Positions 6,463 to 7,614 of a stretch of DNA of 7,614 bases are shown here, piece by piece. Under the pieces are notes generated by a model. It made no database searches. It saw only the letters and a list, made by a program, of their open reading frames with translations, and was not told the origin of the DNA. The translations under genes were made by a program, and so were the position numbers. Origin of the DNA: an uncultured Dechloromonas sp. (GTDB taxonomy: Bacteria > Pseudomonadota > Gammaproteobacteria > Burkholderiales > Rhodocyclaceae). How positions within the stretch are numbered: position 1 is the first letter of the stretch; each line of letters starts with the position of its first letter. Location of the stretch: NCBI GenBank assembly GCA_946477505.1, contig CAMKYP010000180.1, positions 1 to 7,614 on the forward strand. The letters are read 5' to 3'.

Positions 6463-7598
6463 GCCGAGATCTCCTCGTCGCTCAAGTAGCATCCCGGGTC
6501 CTCGGCCCACGGGTTGCCGGTCAGTTGCTGGGCGCGGACGCGGGTATTGCCGTTGCAGATCGGCAGGTAGGCGCAGGTGGCGCAACGCCCCTCGACCGCC
6601 CGCGGATAGCGCTTGAGGCCCGCCATCAGGGCATCCGAGGTATCCGGCCAGATCTGTGAGAACGGCCGGTCCTTGACGTTGCCCAGAGTGTGGTGCCACC
6701 ACATGGTGTCGGGATGGACATTGCCGAGGTTGTCGATATTGGCGACGTTGATCCCCGACGAATTGCCGCCCCACTGGCGCAGCTTGGCCTCGACGTGCGC
6801 CGCCTTGTCGGGGAAGCGAGTGCGCACCCAGTGCAGGAAATAGACGCCGTCGGCATCGTTGTTGCCGGTGGTGAATTCCTTTTCCAGTCCGCGCTGCTGG
6901 TAGTCCCAGCAGGTATCGAACAGGAGGTCCATCGCCCAGCGCGTCAGCTTGTGCTGCGCATCGTCCTTGCGGTTCTTGTTGCCGCGCCCGGCGTAGTTCA
7001 GGTGCGAGAAATAGAAACGGTCGATGCCCTCGTCCTCGACCAGCTTGAGCAGGCCGGGCAGGTCGTGGGCGTTGTCCTGCGTCATCGTGAAGCGGACGCC
7101 GATCTTCAAGCCGAGGGCGCGGCACAGGCGGATGCCTTTCAACGAAGCGTCGAACGCCCCATCGAGACGGCGGAACTTGTCGTGGGTGGCGCCCAGCCCG
7201 TCGAGCGAGACGCCGACATAGTTGAAATCGCATTCGGCGATCTTGTCGATGTTGTTCTCGTCGATCAGCGTACCGTTCGACGACAACCCGACATAGAAGC
7301 CCTTGGCCTTGGCACGCTTGGCGATGTCGTAAATATCCGGCCGCAGCAGCGGCTCGCCCCCGGACAGGATGAGCACCGGAACCCGGAAACCCTTGAGGTC
7401 GTCCATCACCGTGCACACCTGCTCGTAGGACAGTTCGCCCGGAAAATTGGTATCGGCCGAAATGGAATAGCAGTGCTTGCAGGTCAGGTTGCAGCGGCGG
7501 ATGAGGTTCCAGATCACCACCGGGCCCGGCGGATTGCGCTTGGGGCCGAGCGGCGTCGGTGACGCGACTTCCTGCATGTATTGGGAGATGCGAAACAT
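6459..7598 (-). CDS. nirJ: Radical SAM heme d1 biosynthesis protein NirJ
   Basis: This is a 379-residue cytoplasmic radical SAM enzyme. NirJ acts on 12,18-didecarboxysiroheme, replacing propionate side chains with oxo groups on the way to heme d1. The SAM-binding cluster motif is C36-x3-C40-x2-C43 (RCNLTCKHCYS), with SGGEPLL (79-85) as the SAM-contact motif and GLSSNGT (104-110) following. A second, C-terminal cluster site is C339-x2-C342-x5-C348 with C370 (GRCATCAYLPICNGN...GCYL), as in NirJ and other auxiliary-cluster enzymes. The start at 7598 follows AAAGGG by 5 nt and gives a full-length protein. It overlaps nirN by 4 nt, so products of one pathway are made together. The rest of the nir cluster should lie beyond the right edge. 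Confidence 0.93.
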   Translation of the reverse strand: MFRISQYMQEVASPTPLGPKRNPPGPVVIWNLIRRCNLTCKHCYSISADTNFPGELSYEQVCTVMDDLKGFRVPVLILSGGEPLLRPDIYDIAKRAKAKGFYVGLSSNGTLIDENNIDKIAECDFNYVGVSLDGLGATHDKFRRLDGAFDASLKGIRLCRALGLKIGVRFTMTQDNAHDLPGLLKLVEDEGIDRFYFSHLNYAGRGNKNRKDDAQHKLTRWAMDLLFDTCWDYQQRGLEKEFTTGNNDADGVYFLHWVRTRFPDKAAHVEAKLRQWGGNSSGINVANIDNLGNVHPDTMWWHHTLGNVKDRPFSQIWPDTSDALMAGLKRYPRAVEGRCATCAYLPICNGNTRVRAQQLTGNPWAEDPGCYLSDEEISA

Positions 7599-7614
7599 GA
7601 AAACCCTTTGTCGA

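Noticed and set aside
4867..6489. Long plus-strand open frame (540 codons) antisense to nirN, and a similar one at 6690-7562 antisense to nirJ
   Set aside because: These are mirror frames of GC-rich genes: composition is Val/Leu/Ala/Asp-rich with no recognisable domain, while the minus strand carries clear NirN and NirJ motifs.
4864..7416. Single 850-codon minus-strand open frame suggesting a fusion protein
   Set aside because: The first part is an out-of-frame shadow of nirJ; the real gene begins at 6462 with a signal peptide and Shine-Dalgarno.

Overview
The window is a GC-rich piece of a bacterial chromosome, most likely from a denitrifying betaproteobacterium (Rhodocyclales such as Dechloromonas/Azonexus fit best). 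This is inferred from gene content and protein style, not from a search. It holds urease accessory genes, a heme d1 (cytochrome cd1 nitrite reductase) maturation pair, ubiquinone synthesis, and a c-di-GMP riboswitch. No transposase, integrase, CRISPR array or phage gene is visible. It reads as ordinary core or semi-core chromosome.

Plus strand, 1-2097: the last codons of an upstream gene run with a 4-nt overlap into ureF, and ureG follows 4 nt after it. This is the tail of a urease operon whose products load nickel into urease. After about 200 bp of non-coding DNA comes a stand-alone YkgJ-type cysteine-cluster protein. It converges on the next gene.

Minus strand, 2150-7598, read from right to left: nirJ and nirN overlap by 4 nt and end at a perfect 13-bp hairpin terminator. 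They encode a radical SAM enzyme and a c-type cytochrome with a d1-type propeller, both for heme d1 synthesis. Next, a good sigma70 promoter with a GC-rich discriminator precedes tRNA-Leu(GAG). Only 25 nt after the tRNA comes rluE (23S rRNA pseudouridine synthase). It overlaps a DUF192 exported protein by 4 nt, which in turn overlaps ubiC (chorismate lyase) by 1 nt. This makes a tRNA-led operon joining translation and quinone functions. After an AT-rich gap comes a c-di-GMP-I (GEMM) riboswitch aptamer. Its closing stem ends exactly where the Shine-Dalgarno of a small unrecognised exported protein begins.

The most interesting item is this riboswitch and the exported protein it appears to control. 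The arrangement suggests c-di-GMP acts directly on translation initiation of an uncharacterised, cysteine-containing exported protein.
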